Shown: piece after piece, positions 7,489 to 16,227 of the stretch
How positions within the stretch are numbered: position 1 is the stretch's first letter
Layout: each line of letters begins with the position of its first letter
NCBI RefSeq assembly: GCF_018437275.1
Contig: NZ_JAAMFK010000008.1
Coordinates: forward strand, 1-64,000
Origin: Fructobacillus broussonetiae
GTDB lineage: Bacteria; Bacillota; Bacilli; Lactobacillales; Lactobacillaceae
Direction of reading: 5' to 3'
DNA length: 64,000 bases
The notes under the pieces: model-generated
What the model was told of the DNA's origin: nothing
The model's database searches: none
Seen by the model: only the letters and a program-made list of their open reading frames with translations
Translations under genes and position numbers: made by a program

Positions 7489-8289
7489 TTAGGCTTCCAA
7501 TTCTTGGACGCCCTCGGATTGGACTTTTTTATCTGCCAAAACAATAACAATGACCGCAATAATCGCAACCGGAACGAACATCAGCAAAACGTTTCCCCAT
7601 GAGTCCGCCACCAGGTCGTCGTTAATCGAGTCCTGCAAATCAAAGAGGAAGTGCAGAATCGCTCCCGCCCAAATCGTGTTCGACAGGATACGGATGGCTG
7701 CAAAGAGCAAGCCGAAGCAAGTCGCGTAAAAGACCTGCTGGAAGATGGCTTCGTTTGGCCCCTGACCGAAGTTCGTGAAGTGCAGGCAGCCAAAGAGCAA
7801 ACTCGTCACAAAGGACACGTAAAGCAAGCGGTGCTTCTTCACATCGTAGCGGTTAAAGATACGTTGAAACAAGTTAAAGAAGTAGCCGCGAACGAGGTAT
7901 TCTTCAAACACACCGGCACCAAGAGCCACGAAGACGCAGGAGGCCATTTTATTGGCCGAGAGGTGGGCAATTTTGCCCAAACATTCGACGTTTCCGTTCA
8001 CCACGTACATCACGAGGTAGACGAGGACAATAGCGATGACCGACAATTGCATCGCTTTGGACGACCAGGTAAAACGGCGATCAAATAGTCGCTCCTGATT
8101 CGTCGCGCGACGAACGAAACGGACAACGAAAAACATGATAATCAACATCACGGCTGCCATGCGAAGCGTCCACTTCAGAGACATCATATCTGGGTAGGCT
8201 GGGTAAAAAAGCATCCCCAGTAGCGTCAGGAAGAAAATGGCCAGACCGTGGTATTTTTTGTCTGGATTGGTTGCAGTATATTTGGGCAT
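7489..8289 (-). CDS. CPBP family intramembrane glutamic protease (Abi-like)
   Basis: A 266-aa polytopic membrane protein of the CPBP/Abi (Rce1-like) family. The diagnostic motifs are present in order: EEYLVRG (EExxxR), FGCLHF (FxxxH) and AGAILHFLFD (HxxxD-like), with about seven to eight hydrophobic helices. Known bacterial members process peptides or protect against self-made bacteriocins; no bacteriocin gene is visible nearby, so the substrate is open. The ribosome site (AGAGAGAA) is weaker than that of its neighbours. It is convergent with the STAS-like operon. Confidence 0.88.
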   Translation of the reverse strand: MPKYTATNPDKKYHGLAIFFLTLLGMLFYPAYPDMMSLKWTLRMAAVMLIIMFFVVRFVRRATNQERLFDRRFTWSSKAMQLSVIAIVLVYLVMYVVNGNVECLGKIAHLSANKMASCVFVALGAGVFEEYLVRGYFFNLFQRIFNRYDVKKHRLLYVSFVTSLLFGCLHFTNFGQGPNEAIFQQVFYATCFGLLFAAIRILSNTIWAGAILHFLFDLQDSINDDLVADSWGNVLLMFVPVAIIAVIVIVLADKKVQSEGVQELEA

Positions 8290-8450
8290 AAAGTTCTCTC
8301 TTATTAATACGCATCAAAAGCGTAATTCTCTTATCAATACCAAACTATTCTAACAGAGTTCATTTAAAAGATGGGCCGTTTTCGATTCCAGTCGAGAATA
8401 ATTCGCTGCCATTCGCGCAGAAAAACAAGCCATTATCTGAAAGCAAAATA

Positions 8451-8489
8451 AAAAGCCCCAGCCTTCCATCTTAGAAAGCCAGGGCTTTT
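8451..8489 (-). terminator. Terminator of the MFS gene, identical to 10745-10783
   Basis: A hairpin with GCCC/GGGC ends, imperfect inside and flanked by A/T runs, lies just after the MFS stop codon. The 39 bp are identical to the sequence after clpL at 10745-10783, in the same orientation. Confidence 0.75.
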
Positions 8490-8496
8490 TAAACAA

Positions 8497-9915
8497 TTAT
8501 TGTTCGGTTTTGACTTTGCCCAAAGTAGCAATCAACAACCAGCTGACAATCAAAAGACCGCAAGTCACCAAGAACGTCTGGCCATAGGCCGAAACCAAGA
8601 TTGCCTTCATGTTCGCGCCGGCCTTCATGCCCTTCATCTTGTCTGAGATATTCAAAGACAACACGTTCGTCAGCAAGACAACCGCCATCGAGTTCACCAG
8701 CTGCATCGCCGAGTTCACCATTGGCGTTACTCGTGACACCGCAGACTTTGGTGCAACACTTAAGTTATACGTGTTCACCTGCATCATGGTCATTCCCTGT
8801 CCAAAACCAAGAACGATAATCATGAGGACCAATTGCTCTATGGACGTGTCCAAGCTTACTTGTGACAACAAGGCCATCGCGGTGAACATCATAAATACAC
8901 CAGGCAAAGCAGCCGCCCGAACGCCCCACTTATCGAAAAGCTTTCCTCCGATAATCATACCTGCAAAAGAAGCCAACGCCTGTGGCGCTAACATCTCACC
9001 GGCGTGCAGAGCAGAGAAGCCCTTTGCCGTTTGAAGGAATAGAGTCAATAGCAACCCGCCACCAAAGTAAACCAGCTGGTTCAACCAAGTTGCCGTAATT
9101 CCGCGGGTAAACTTGGCCGAAGAAAAGGCTTGAACCGCCATCAACGGGTCATCTTCCTTCTTTTCGTTGAAGTAGAAGAGCACGATCAAAATCAAACCGG
9201 CAATCAATAAGCCGCTTGTTCCAAAATCCGTTAAGGCATGGCTCTTCAGACGGTAAATCCCGTCCAAGACAGCTAAGAAACCTGAAGGTGCTAAAAGCAT
9301 CCCCTTCCAGTCCAACTTCTTATCGGCAATCACTTGCCCCTTTGGAATGAACTTCAAAACCATCAAGAACGCCAACGCCCCGAATGGTAAGTTAATCAAG
9401 AAGATGGCGTGCCATGAAGACACGTCAAGCAAGTAACCACAAAGCAAAGGACCGGCAATTGGTGCCACAACCATAGGCAAGCCAAGCAGACCCATCAAAG
9501 CTCCGCGCCTCTCATTTGGCACAATCTTCCAAACCAAAGCCATTCCAATCGGTCCAACGAGCCCTCCGGCAATTCCTTGCAAGACGCGGAAAGTAATTAA
9601 CCACTCAATCGAGTTCGCCATCGAGCATAAAACGGACGTGAGAACGAATAGGGAAATTGCTGAACCAAAGGCAACCTTAGCCGTCAAGCGGTCTGAAAGC
9701 CAACCTGATAAAGGCGTTACGGCGGCGATGGCAAAGGTGTAGGCCGTGATGGTCCACTGTGCGCTATCAAGGGTTACGCCAAATTGATTTTGCAGCGTTG
9801 GCAAGGCAATATTCATGATGGTGGTATCCATCATAACAAGCAACATACCCAAAGAGACCGTGAGGACACTTGGAATGATTTTTAATAATGAAAATTCTTC
9901 TTTTGTTTCTGTCAT
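8497..9915 (-). CDS. MFS multidrug exporter, DHA2 (EmrB/QacA) type
   Basis: A 472-aa proton-coupled exporter with about fourteen membrane helices. Motif A appears as GWLSDRLTAK and the antiporter motif C region as GPIGMALVWK / GLPMVVAPIAGPLLCGY. DHA2 members export drugs, dyes and bile salts; the substrate cannot be read from the sequence. The start is the ATG at 9915, where AAAGGAAAAG lies upstream. A TetR-family gene lies immediately upstream on the same strand, and two identical palindromes fill the gap between them, so expression is very probably TetR-controlled. Confidence 0.92.
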   Translation of the reverse strand: MTETKEEFSLLKIIPSVLTVSLGMLLVMMDTTIMNIALPTLQNQFGVTLDSAQWTITAYTFAIAAVTPLSGWLSDRLTAKVAFGSAISLFVLTSVLCSMANSIEWLITFRVLQGIAGGLVGPIGMALVWKIVPNERRGALMGLLGLPMVVAPIAGPLLCGYLLDVSSWHAIFLINLPFGALAFLMVLKFIPKGQVIADKKLDWKGMLLAPSGFLAVLDGIYRLKSHALTDFGTSGLLIAGLILIVLFYFNEKKEDDPLMAVQAFSSAKFTRGITATWLNQLVYFGGGLLLTLFLQTAKGFSALHAGEMLAPQALASFAGMIIGGKLFDKWGVRAAALPGVFMMFTAMALLSQVSLDTSIEQLVLMIIVLGFGQGMTMMQVNTYNLSVAPKSAVSRVTPMVNSAMQLVNSMAVVLLTNVLSLNISDKMKGMKAGANMKAILVSAYGQTFLVTCGLLIVSWLLIATLGKVKTEQ

Positions 9916-9980
9916 TTTCTTTTCCTTTCGCTGACCTTTGCCAGCAAAGTTATCAAATTAGTCATCTGGGTGCCTTTAAA

Positions 9981-10024
9981 CTAACACCGTTAGATAACTA
10001 CGAAACAAACTCTAACACCGTTAG
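9981..10024 (-). promoter_or_regulatory. Paired TetR-type operators
   Basis: Two identical copies of CTAACACCGTTAG (9981-9993 and 10012-10024) are inverted repeats CTAAC/GTTAG with a 3-bp centre, and both are followed by ATA. They are 31 bp apart centre to centre, close to three helical turns, so two dimers could sit on the same DNA face. They lie between the tetR stop codon and the exporter start. Binding by the adjacent TetR protein is inferred. Confidence 0.8.
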
Positions 10025-10051
10025 ATAGAAATGTAAATAAAAAACGATAAA

Positions 10052-10678
10052 TTATTTATCGTCTTCTTCAATCTTCTTTTCAATTCCGTCAGTGATCGAG
10101 GACAATGCCCAGTTCAGCATGTCTTTTGACCCCATTTTACCGAGTATTCCTTCTTTGGACATGCGCGCCAAGATATCAAATTCCGCAAAACGATCAATCG
10201 CACCCTCATCATACTGTTCAGTGCTTTGACGCAGGTAATCTTTTTCAAAGGTTTGCACATAGTCTTGAATCAAGAGAATGGCGTACAACTTTTCCTGGTC
10301 AGATAGCGGCAAGGGCTCAACGACCGACAACAATTCATTTGTTAACTTCAAATAGCTTCTCGTGTGTGGCGGAATAACGTTTAAGAGCTCGACTGAATAG
10401 GGGTGTTGGCGCACCTTTTCAGACAGGGCCTGCGCGTTTTGCTTCAACCGACTCTTCCAGTCGCCATCTTTTGCAAAAGAAGAAAGCGACTCTTCGATGA
10501 CTCGGTTAGCCATTTCTTCTAAGAGGGCGCCTTTGTTTGGGATGTGCCAGTAGAGTGTGGCAGCTTTGATGCCCAGGACATCGGCTAGCTTTCGCATGGA
10601 CAAACCAGCCAAGCCATCTTTTGCCAGCATATCCAATGCCACATCAACAATCTTATCCTTTGTCATCCGTTCGGCCAT
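10052..10678 (-). CDS. TetR family transcriptional regulator
   Basis: A 208-aa repressor. The N-terminal HTH reads IVDVALDMLAKDGLAGLSMRKLADVLGIKAATLYWHI, a textbook TetR helix-turn-helix, and the larger C-terminal domain is of the TetR_C ligand-binding type. The start is the ATG at 10678, 5 nt after AAGGAGGG; an upstream in-frame start is unsupported. It is 136 bp upstream of the exporter with no terminator between, so read-through plus an operator-controlled internal promoter is likely. No matching operator was seen upstream of tetR itself. Confidence 0.92.
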   Translation of the reverse strand: MAERMTKDKIVDVALDMLAKDGLAGLSMRKLADVLGIKAATLYWHIPNKGALLEEMANRVIEESLSSFAKDGDWKSRLKQNAQALSEKVRQHPYSVELLNVIPPHTRSYLKLTNELLSVVEPLPLSDQEKLYAILLIQDYVQTFEKDYLRQSTEQYDEGAIDRFAEFDILARMSKEGILGKMGSKDMLNWALSSITDGIEKKIEEDDK

Positions 10679-10744
10679 CGAGTCCCTCCTTTCTAACATT
10701 TAAAGCAATGATTTACTAAAAAACATCATAACACAGGCACAGAA

Positions 10745-10783
10745 AAAAGCCCCAGCCTTCCATCTTAGAAAGCCAGGGCTTTT
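10745..10783 (-). terminator. Terminator of clpL, identical to 8451-8489
   Basis: This is a 39-bp exact duplicate of the hairpin after the MFS gene. It follows the clpL stop codon within about 12 bp. Confidence 0.75.
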
Positions 10784-10794
10784 AAAATTAAATC

Positions 10795-12927
10795 TTACTT
10801 CTTGTCTTCTTCAATCGCTGAGATGACGACCTTGCCGTCGACCATGTCGGCAGACAATGCCTTCTTGTCAGGGTTGTCGAGGTAGAAGTCCGTGACTTGG
10901 TCACGAATCTGTTGTTCGATGACGCGGCGGAGTGGACGAGCCCCGAGTGCTTCGTCGTAGCCATCGTCAATCAAGTGTTCTTTGACTTCGTCAGAAATGG
11001 TCAACGTCAAATCCTTCTTAGCCAAAGTCTTGTTGACGTCGTCCAACATCAAGTTAACGATTTGCTTCAAATCGTGCTTCGTGAGTGATGAGAATTCAAC
11101 CACACCGTTGAAACGGTTCAAGAATTCTGGACGGAAGAAGTTGGACAAGCGGTCCATCAATTCTCCTGATTCGGCGTTCTTGTCACCAAAGCCAGCGTTA
11201 GAAGTTGCAATGACCACCGTGTTCTTGAAGTTGACCACGTTTCCTTGACCATCAGTCAAGCGTCCGTCATCCAAGACTTGCAAGAGCAAAGTCAAAACTT
11301 GTGGGTTAGCCTTTTCAATTTCATCCAAGAGGACAATTGAGTAAGGGTTACGACGAACCTTTTCAGTCAACGTGTGGGCGTTATCATCGTATCCAACGTA
11401 TCCGGCAGTAGCACCAATCAACTTCGAAACAGCCGTTTGATCAGAGTATTCTGACATGTCCAAACGGATGATGGACTCCTTCGTTCCAAAGAGATCCTTT
11501 GCCAATTGCTTTGCCAATTCCGTCTTACCAACACCAGTAGGTCCAACAAAGAGGAATGATCCGATTGGACGGTTTCCTTCATCGAATCCTGCACGGTTAC
11601 GACGGATGGCACGAGCCACCATGTTAACGGCTTCATCTTGTCCGATAACCTTACCAGCCAAGCGCTTGTCGATTTGCTTCAAGTGTTCAATATCTGAGGC
11701 ACCCATTTGTGATACTGGGATACCCGTCAAACGTTCAACGGACTGGGCAACATCGTTTGCCGTTGCTTGAACTTTCTTCGCTTCCTTCGCGTTTTCAAGT
11801 TCGTGCTTGATGTCTTTAATTTGCTTCTTGATTGACAAGGCCTTCTCGTAGTCCTCTTCTTGAACCACACGGTCTTGTTCAGCCTTCAAGTCATCCAAAC
11901 GCTTTTCCAAAGAAACCTTATCGGTTGCTGGGTTTTGCGCTGACAAGTGAGCGGCCGTCATATCGATCAAATCGATGGCCTTATCAGGCAATGAGCGTTG
12001 TGGGATGTATTGAACGGAGTAGTCCACGGCGGCCTTCAAGACATCGTCAGGTAAGGTTACGTTGTGGTGCTTTTCGTACAATGGTGCGATTCCCTTCAGA
12101 ATCTTCAACGTGTCTTCTGCAGAAGGAGCGTTGACCTTCACTTCGTTGAAACGACGAGCCAAAGCTGCGTTCTTCAAAATGGTATTGCGGTATTCGTCCT
12201 GGGTGGTTGCACCGATAAGTGACAACTCACCACGTGACAAGGCTGGCTTCAAAATGTCGGCCAAGCCCTTACCACCTTCTCCGTCACCGGTTGAACCGGC
12301 ACCTAAGATTTGGTGAATTTCATCGAAGAACAAGACGACATTTCCGGCCTTCTTTACTTCGTCAATGAGCTTTTGAACGTTTTCTTCAAAGGCGCCACGG
12401 TACTGCGTACCAGCTTCCAATTGTGAAATATCAATGGAGTAAATCTGCTTGTCTTGGATTGCTGCTGGAACATCCCCAGCCACAATGGCTTGTGCCAATC
12501 CTTCGATGACAGCAGTCTTACCAACACCGGCATCTCCGACCAACACAGGGTTGTTCTTAGTACGGCGTGACAAGATTTCAGCAGTTTCTTGAATTTCCTT
12601 GTTCCGGCCAATGACTGGATCAAGCAAACCATCCTTTGCTTCTTGTGTTAAATTGCGACCGAGCTTTGAAAGCATGCCGTCCTGCTTGATCTTGCCCTCT
12701 TGGTTTGAAGCACGACCGTTACCGGCAGCTTGTGCTTCTTCCATGTTTGGCAACTTTCCGGTTTGCTTGTAGTATGCAAACTCTTCAGGAGTGACTTCGC
12801 GGCCGTTAATTAAGTAGCGGCGGTTTTCTGAATTCATGCCTCCCAGGTTGCCCATCATATTATCGAAAATATTGTTCATATCGGAACCGAAGTTCTGATT
12901 GTTAAACGGATCGTTTTGGTATGCCAT
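10795..12927 (-). CDS. clpL: Stress ATPase/disaggregase ClpL
   Basis: A 710-aa two-ring AAA+ Hsp100 protein that dissolves protein aggregates in the cytosol after heat or acid stress. The N-terminus is Asn/Gly/Met-rich and runs into [19 protein letters not shown], the segment I associate with ClpL rather than with ClpC or ClpE (no zinc finger, no ClpN repeats). Walker A1 is GDAGVGKT at 131-138, Walker B1 is LFFDEIH, a short coiled middle domain follows, then Walker A2 GPTGVGKT and the C-terminal D2-small domain. AAGGTAGG precedes the ATG. No CtsR or CIRCE site was recognised upstream; instead a small HTH gene is directly upstream on the same strand. Confidence 0.92.
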   Translation of the reverse strand: MAYQNDPFNNQNFGSDMNNIFDNMMGNLGGMNSENRRYLINGREVTPEEFAYYKQTGKLPNMEEAQAAGNGRASNQEGKIKQDGMLSKLGRNLTQEAKDGLLDPVIGRNKEIQETAEILSRRTKNNPVLVGDAGVGKTAVIEGLAQAIVAGDVPAAIQDKQIYSIDISQLEAGTQYRGAFEENVQKLIDEVKKAGNVVLFFDEIHQILGAGSTGDGEGGKGLADILKPALSRGELSLIGATTQDEYRNTILKNAALARRFNEVKVNAPSAEDTLKILKGIAPLYEKHHNVTLPDDVLKAAVDYSVQYIPQRSLPDKAIDLIDMTAAHLSAQNPATDKVSLEKRLDDLKAEQDRVVQEEDYEKALSIKKQIKDIKHELENAKEAKKVQATANDVAQSVERLTGIPVSQMGASDIEHLKQIDKRLAGKVIGQDEAVNMVARAIRRNRAGFDEGNRPIGSFLFVGPTGVGKTELAKQLAKDLFGTKESIIRLDMSEYSDQTAVSKLIGATAGYVGYDDNAHTLTEKVRRNPYSIVLLDEIEKANPQVLTLLLQVLDDGRLTDGQGNVVNFKNTVVIATSNAGFGDKNAESGELMDRLSNFFRPEFLNRFNGVVEFSSLTKHDLKQIVNLMLDDVNKTLAKKDLTLTISDEVKEHLIDDGYDEALGARPLRRVIEQQIRDQVTDFYLDNPDKKALSADMVDGKVVISAIEEDKK

Positions 12928-12994
12928 ATTCTTTTACCTACCTTTATATAGTTTTAGTGAATGTTATTTTGGCAACAGCGCATTCATGAATCGG

Positions 12995-13234
12995 TTACGA
13001 GTCGTCCTCATCGAGCTGGTATGCGTTTTCCAACTCTTTAAGTACCTGCCACATCGCCAGGTGCTGTGCCTGGGCGAGCGCGTCCAAATCGCGAAGATTC
13101 ATCGACGTCGCTTTGGACTGGTCCTTATTGAAAGAACGATGGATGGTTGTATAACCATAGCCGGAGTTTTTGGAAACCCGGTAAATCGTAAGGGATTTGT
13201 CTGCTAAGTAACGTTTAATATTAAAGCGGACCAT
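12995..13234 (-). CDS. Small Cro/C1-like HTH protein upstream of clpL
   Basis: A 79-aa protein consisting of little more than one XRE-type HTH: IKRYLADKSLTIYRVSKNSG, then TTIHRSFNKD, then a helix LRDLDALAQAQ. AAAGGAGG stands 7 nt before the ATG. It is 67 bp upstream of clpL on the same strand with no terminator between, so both may share the promoter at 13293-13320. The promoter is wrapped by an 8-bp inverted repeat, consistent with autoregulation; control of clpL by this protein is inference. Confidence 0.75.
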   Translation of the reverse strand: MVRFNIKRYLADKSLTIYRVSKNSGYGYTTIHRSFNKDQSKATSMNLRDLDALAQAQHLAMWQVLKELENAYQLDEDDS

Positions 13235-13292
13235 ATCTTTCCTCCTTTGATTCTGTCATTTTCTTTACCATCCTGTAACCTCCTCGACATAT

Positions 13293-13329
13293 AGTATAGC
13301 ACATCTATGGTATAACACAAGTGTGCTAT
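13293..13329 (-). promoter_or_regulatory. Promoter with inverted repeats upstream of HTH-clpL
   Basis: The -35 TTGTGT (13315-13320) and an extended -10 TGCTATACT (hexamer 13293-13298) are spaced 16 bp apart. The arms ATAGCACA (13296-13303) and TGTGCTAT (13322-13329) are perfectly inverted, and a smaller ACAC/GTGT palindrome sits at 13315-13324. A dimer bound here would cover the promoter. Confidence 0.6.
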
Positions 13330-13457
13330 ATCTATTTTTTCAAAAATCCCTTAAAATAGGTTATAACAACGCCAGGCAAAGCGCATTTCCTGGCTTTTCT
13401 TTTTTAAAAGTCAAACCCGCACCACCAAAAAAACTCCAGCTCCAACAAAGGATAACC

Positions 13458-14630
13458 ATGGCCAATCAACGTTTTGAAATCGAATTACCCGACAAGGTGG
13501 TATCAGACCTTGAGCTAAAAGACGGCGAGCAGATTGATTTGCAGTTGAGCAACCATTCCTTTAAGGTGCTCCCCCGCCGCGATGAACACCAGAATCAGCA
13601 GCTGTCGATCCGACGCTTCATCCTGCCATCCGTGCTGGCAACGGCCTGCTTTATTTTCTACACCCTTTGGCAGCAGGATAACCTCGTGGCCTTGACCGGA
13701 CGCGACTCCATCGCCACCTGGGTGATTCTCTTCGGGGAGTTGACCGGTATGGGAACCTTTATGTACACCCACCTTGTGTCGGTTAAAAACGAGGCGGACC
13801 CATTAAAGAAGAAAACGGCGTTACGACTCACGCCAACCCTCTTTGTTTCCTTCGCTCTTATCCAGGCCTTTTCGATGCTGGCCTTCTTTTGGGTGATTGG
13901 CTACCTGTTTCAGGCCGTTTACTTTGATTCACTGACTGCTTCGCTTCTATTCTTCACCTTCGTTTCGGTTGTGAACTACGCGATGATTTATTCGGCAATG
14001 TTGGTGTCGACCACCTTCATGATGGCAACGCTCATCGTTACCATCTGTTGTGGGGTGCTTGCTTCGATGGTGACGAATTCAAGCTTGCTGTGGTGGCAAC
14101 ACAACTTCTCCTTCTTGGGAACGGCGCAAGCACAATTTTCATGGACGTTCAATGCAACGCTCATGATTTCGGGCTTGCTCTGGGGAACGTTGATCGACTA
14201 CCTCTTCGTGCCGATTCAAAAGCGCCTGCCCAAGAACTGGCGGTTGATTGCACTGCGCGCGTTTTTGACTTTTGACGCCATCTGCTTATTTGCCATTGGC
14301 GCATTGCCGAACAACCCAGGCGTGTTGCACATCGCACACGACACGGCGGCCAACCTTCTCATTTTGGGAACGGTGCTGCCGATGGTGATGATGCACGTCC
14401 TCTTGCCGAACGCGACGAAGGAATTCAACCTCTTCTCCATCGGTACGGCGACGGGAATCGCGATCGCCTGTGCGCTCTTCTACCTCATCCGCTACTTGTC
14501 ACTCACGGCCTTTGAAATCTTCGTGTTGACGATGGGAATCTCATGGTTGTTACTGCTGATGCAAAACATCCACGAGCTGTTCGAGCTGAAGGAAAATACT
14601 TATACAATTAATCTGAAATCTGTCTCATAG
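13458..14630 (+). CDS. Polytopic membrane protein, DUF998-like, with N-terminal AbrB-like segment
   Basis: A 390-aa protein. Residues 1-45 (FEIELPDKVVSDLELKDGE) look like a SpoVT/AbrB-type beta-swap segment. About ten hydrophobic helices follow, with paired small extracellular loops as in DUF998-like proteins. I know no firm function for this architecture. The start is the ATG preceded by AAAGGA; an open frame reaching 13323 has no ribosome site. The gene is followed 8 bp later by rlmCD, so the two form an operon. A copy of the dispersed AAAGTCAAACCCG motif sits 35 bp before the start. Confidence 0.7.
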   Translation: MANQRFEIELPDKVVSDLELKDGEQIDLQLSNHSFKVLPRRDEHQNQQLSIRRFILPSVLATACFIFYTLWQQDNLVALTGRDSIATWVILFGELTGMGTFMYTHLVSVKNEADPLKKKTALRLTPTLFVSFALIQAFSMLAFFWVIGYLFQAVYFDSLTASLLFFTFVSVVNYAMIYSAMLVSTTFMMATLIVTICCGVLASMVTNSSLLWWQHNFSFLGTAQAQFSWTFNATLMISGLLWGTLIDYLFVPIQKRLPKNWRLIALRAFLTFDAICLFAIGALPNNPGVLHIAHDTAANLLILGTVLPMVMMHVLLPNATKEFNLFSIGTATGIAIACALFYLIRYLSLTAFEIFVLTMGISWLLLLMQNIHELFELKENTYTINLKSVS

Positions 14631-14638
14631 GAGAAAAC

Positions 14639-16165
14639 ATGTCAGAATACCAAGCAAAGAAAAAGGGCTTTAAGTCTTCATATAAAAAGCACGATGATGA
14701 CCATCGGGGTGGATACCGAGGCCAAAAACGTGACGGTTTTTCTCACGGGAAAAACGGCCGCAAGCCTTCCGGCCAGCGTCCTTACCAAAAGAACCAACAG
14801 CGTGACGTCCTCGTCAAGATTGGCCAGAAGTTCCCCCTCACGATTAAGCGGATTGGGATTAACGGTGAGGGAATCGGATACTTTAAGAAGAAGATTACCT
14901 TTGTGCCCGGCGCTCTACCTTGTGAAGTGATTACCGCCAAGGTCACCGCTGTGACCGACAAGTTCCTGGAAGCCCGCGTGGTCACGGTTCGAAAACCGAG
15001 CCCGGACCGTGTGGAGCCAAAAGACCCTGCCGCCAACCTCGTTGGTGGCTTCGAACTCGCCCACTTGGCTTACCCAGCACAGCTTGCCTTCAAGAAGGAC
15101 TTGATTGACCAAGCTTTGGAAAAATTCCAACCCAAGAACTACGAAAACATCAAGATCTTGGACACGCTTGGAATGGAAGACCCTTACCACTACCGAAACA
15201 AGGCATCCTTGCCAATCCGCAAGCTGAAGGGAGAACTCACGATTGGTCTCTACAAGCGTGGCACCCACGACCTGGTCGACCTGCCAGAGATGGCAACCCA
15301 GGACCCGGCTTCATTGAACTTGATTCGTGCCCTTGGTCAAATCTTGGACAAGCACTCCCTTCCTTTCTATAACGAAAAGACGAAGAAGGGCTTAATCAAG
15401 ACCCTGGTCGTCCGCACGAACCAGGAAGGCTTGGCGCAGGCAACCATCGTGACAACGGAAGATGAATTGCCATCCCGCGATGAGATTGTGGCTGACATTC
15501 AAGCACACCTTCCCGAAATCACCGGGCTCTTCCAAAACGTGAACGAGGGTGGCAACTCCCTTATCTGGGGTGATGAAACAAAGAAGATTTGGGGTTCTGA
15601 CTACCTCCAAGAAGACATCTTGGGTCTGACCTTCAACTTCTCGCCACGCGCCTTCTTGCAGTTGAACTACGAGCAGATGGAAAAGACCTACGAGGTCGCC
15701 TTGAACGCGCTTGATCTGCAAGCAGACGACACCTTGGTCGACGCCTACTCCGGTGTTGGAACCTTGGGTCTTTCCATGGCCTACAAGGTCAAGGAAGTGC
15801 GCGGAATGGAAATCATCCCCGAAGCCGTAGAAGACGCCAAGTTGAATGCCGAAGAAAACGGCATCGAAAACGCCTTCTACGAAGTTGGTTCGGCTGAAAA
15901 GGTCTTTCCTAAGTGGGCCCGCGATGGTTTCAAGCCAACAGCCTTAGTCGTTGATCCACCCCGTCCTGGTTTGGACGATGCGTTGAAGCGCGCCATCCTG
16001 AAGACGAAGCCAAAGAAGTTCGTTTACATCTCATGTAATCCATCCACTTTGGCCCGCGACCTGAAGGACTTGGACTCCGCCTACCACGTTGACTTCATTC
16101 AACCCGTCGACATGTTCCCCCAAACGCCACGTTGGGAAGGGGTCGTTAAACTCACCTTGCGCTAG
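14639..16165 (+). CDS. rlmCD: 23S rRNA (uracil-5-)-methyltransferase, RlmCD/RumA type
   Basis: A 508-aa SAM-dependent m5U methyltransferase. A TRAM RNA-binding domain (IKRIGINGEGIGYF) follows a 55-aa Lys/Arg/Gly/His-rich N-terminal tail. The catalytic domain shows FSPRAFLQLN, DAYSGVGTLGLSMA (SAM motif I), VVDPPRPGLD and the catalytic YISCNPSTLARDL. The iron-sulphur cysteines of E. coli RlmD are absent: the region that normally carries them reads DPAANLVGGFELAHL, and only two cysteines remain in the whole protein. A ribosome site (ATAGGAG) overlaps the end of the upstream gene. In Firmicutes one such enzyme can modify two sites; I cannot tell which ones here. Confidence 0.92.
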   Translation: MSEYQAKKKGFKSSYKKHDDDHRGGYRGQKRDGFSHGKNGRKPSGQRPYQKNQQRDVLVKIGQKFPLTIKRIGINGEGIGYFKKKITFVPGALPCEVITAKVTAVTDKFLEARVVTVRKPSPDRVEPKDPAANLVGGFELAHLAYPAQLAFKKDLIDQALEKFQPKNYENIKILDTLGMEDPYHYRNKASLPIRKLKGELTIGLYKRGTHDLVDLPEMATQDPASLNLIRALGQILDKHSLPFYNEKTKKGLIKTLVVRTNQEGLAQATIVTTEDELPSRDEIVADIQAHLPEITGLFQNVNEGGNSLIWGDETKKIWGSDYLQEDILGLTFNFSPRAFLQLNYEQMEKTYEVALNALDLQADDTLVDAYSGVGTLGLSMAYKVKEVRGMEIIPEAVEDAKLNAEENGIENAFYEVGSAEKVFPKWARDGFKPTALVVDPPRPGLDDALKRAILKTKPKKFVYISCNPSTLARDLKDLDSAYHVDFIQPVDMFPQTPRWEGVVKLTLR

Positions 16166-16227
16166 GTCTTAAAGCACGTTATTCTGTCTTTAACACCCCA
16201 TCACTTGCAAATAAAAAAGGAGGCAAC

